Origin: an uncultured Blautia sp.
GTDB lineage: Bacteria > Bacillota > Clostridia > Lachnospirales > Lachnospiraceae
DNA length: 7,542 nt
Reading direction: 5' to 3'
NCBI GenBank assembly: GCA_900765525.1
Contig: CAAFRY010000281.1
Span: 1 to 7,542 of the forward strand
Shown here: one piece after another, positions 6,590 through 7,542 of the stretch
Layout: each line of letters starts with the position of its first letter
Position numbering within the stretch: the first letter of the stretch is position 1
The notes under the pieces: model-generated
The model's database searches: none
The model's input: the letters and a program-made list of their open reading frames with translations, nothing else
What the model was told of the DNA's origin: nothing
Translations under genes and position numbers: made by a program

Positions 6590-7542
6590 CTATTCTGATT
6601 TTTCACGGAGCTGGGCTGCAGCTGACTGAACGTCCTTCATGGCTTCTTCCGGAGTCATGTCACCTGTGGCCACAGCAGATGCGCCTTGACCAAAGACAGT
6701 GTAGATACTTGCGTCACAGGCATTGTCAAACCAAGGAGCCATCTGACTTGCAGACTCGATGGTTTTTAATGCGTCTATTTGCTCTGGGAGAGCATTATCT
6801 TCAGTGAGAGCGCTGGTTACACTTGTTAAATCACCGCCAATGGTAGTTAAATCCACAGCGCCGCCTTCCGGGCTTACCAGCCACTTTAAGAACTTAATGC
6901 ATTCTTCAGGATGTTCGGTTTTATTGGAAATCATAAAACCTTCAGGTGCTCCGGTCAGAGCGTTTGCATCTCCTTTACCTTCTTCAAAGGCCGGGAAGTT
7001 GAAAAATCCATAATCAAAGTTTACGGATTCTGTCATCAGTGCAATCTCAGCAAACTGAAGATACATTATGGGTGACTGCTCTGTTGCAAAGTAGGTATTT
7101 CTTGCAGTTTCATGGTCAATGGCTGTGCAGACTTCACCCATATAAGAGGTTAATTCTTTCCATTTTTCCAGAACATCTACATACGCAGAATCTGTAAATT
7201 CTCCTGTTGACGGCGTATAATCCTTAGCAAGGACATCAGGCGCTACCATTCTCTGATTCATAGTTCCCAGATAATGCAAGATGGCCCAATTGTCCTTTAA
7301 GCCTTCTGCAATAGGAGTTTCATAGCCGGCTTCCTTTAATGTATCTAATACATGGATGAATTCAGACCAGGTAGTTGGAATCTGGATGCCGTTTTCTTCA
7401 AAGATTTTTTTGTTGTAAAAGAAAGCTTTTCCATCCTGGGACCAGGGAATCGCCATGATTTTATCGTCAAAGGTAAAAGGTCCTACGCTGACGTCGGCAA
7501 TTGTATCCGCCCATTCTGGGTCCTCTTGGAATACAGAAGTTA
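6590..7542 (-). CDS. Extracellular solute-binding protein of CUT1 importer, FrlO-like (partial, 5' end outside window)
   Basis: This is the substrate-capturing lipoprotein or secreted protein of the importer. The frame is open from the stop at 6590 to the right edge, giving 316 residues of the C-terminal part. The N-terminus with the signal peptide and roughly the first 100 residues is missing. The Met at 7456 is internal: the reading continues upstream with DPEWAD and VGPFTFDDKI, directly before MAIPWSQDGKAFFYNKKIFEENGIQIP. That stretch is the typical family-1 binding-protein pattern (pro-Trp, then NK-x-FEE-x-G). The C-terminus EEAMKDVQSAAAQLREKSE is also a usual ending. It is the first importer gene seen in the operon, followed by the hairpin and the two permease genes. 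Fructosamine binding is inferred only from the FrlD-like kinase downstream. The family itself is clear. Confidence 0.9.
   Translation of the reverse strand, partial: TSVFQEDPEWADTIADVSVGPFTFDDKIMAIPWSQDGKAFFYNKKIFEENGIQIPTTWSEFIHVLDTLKEAGYETPIAEGLKDNWAILHYLGTMNQRMVAPDVLAKDYTPSTGEFTDSAYVDVLEKWKELTSYMGEVCTAIDHETARNTYFATEQSPIMYLQFAEIALMTESVNFDYGFFNFPAFEEGKGDANALTGAPEGFMISNKTEHPEECIKFLKWLVSPEGGAVDLTTIGGDLTSVTSALTEDNALPEQIDALKTIESASQMAPWFDNACDASIYTVFGQGASAVATGDMTPEEAMKDVQSAAAQLREKSE

Overview
The window looks like chromosome from a low-to-moderate GC Gram-positive anaerobe, most likely a gut Clostridia of the Lachnospiraceae type. This rests on strong AGGAGG-type ribosome binding sites, a textbook sigma-A promoter, a BceAB-type ABC transporter, a CUT1 sugar importer with no ATPase gene beside it, and a cysteine-rich kinase. 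It is an inference from style, not from a marker gene. No rRNA, tRNA, mobile element or CRISPR array is visible.

Left part, plus strand (1-2840). A Rho-independent terminator (15-41) is followed by an ATPase gene and a 668-residue, ten-helix FtsX/MacB-type permease gene that overlap by 11 bases. Together they form a peptide-7-exporter (BceAB/PsdAB/VraDE) module, a group that usually detects and resists cell-wall-active peptides. The two-component system that normally accompanies such modules is not in the window. It may lie off the left edge.

Middle (2841-2964). A 124-base convergent gap holds a long hairpin that can serve as terminator for the permease transcript on the plus strand and for the regulator transcript on the minus strand.

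Right part, minus strand (7542 down to 2965). In transcription order this is a sugar-type solute-binding protein (5' end cut by the window edge), two CUT1 permeases, a PfkB-family kinase that closely resembles fructoselysine 6-kinase FrlD, and a GntR/UTRA regulator with its own consensus promoter. From memory, this order matches the Bacillus subtilis fructosamine operon (frlO-frlN-frlM-frlD, with frlR next to it). The likely job is uptake of Amadori products (fructosamines, i.e. glycated amino acids) and their 6-phosphorylation. The deglycase (FrlB) that would split the phosphorylated product is absent here and is predicted beyond the right edge. The importer's ATPase would be a shared MsmX-type protein encoded elsewhere.

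The most interesting non-coding signals are a perfect -35/-10 promoter for the GntR gene overlapped by an 18-base near-palindrome, a hairpin between the binding-protein and permease genes, and a duplicated 9-mer that would let the terminator's 5' arm pair instead with the ATPase ribosome binding site. I see no sign of a wholly new multi-gene system. The value here is a recognisable fructosamine locus with readable regulation.
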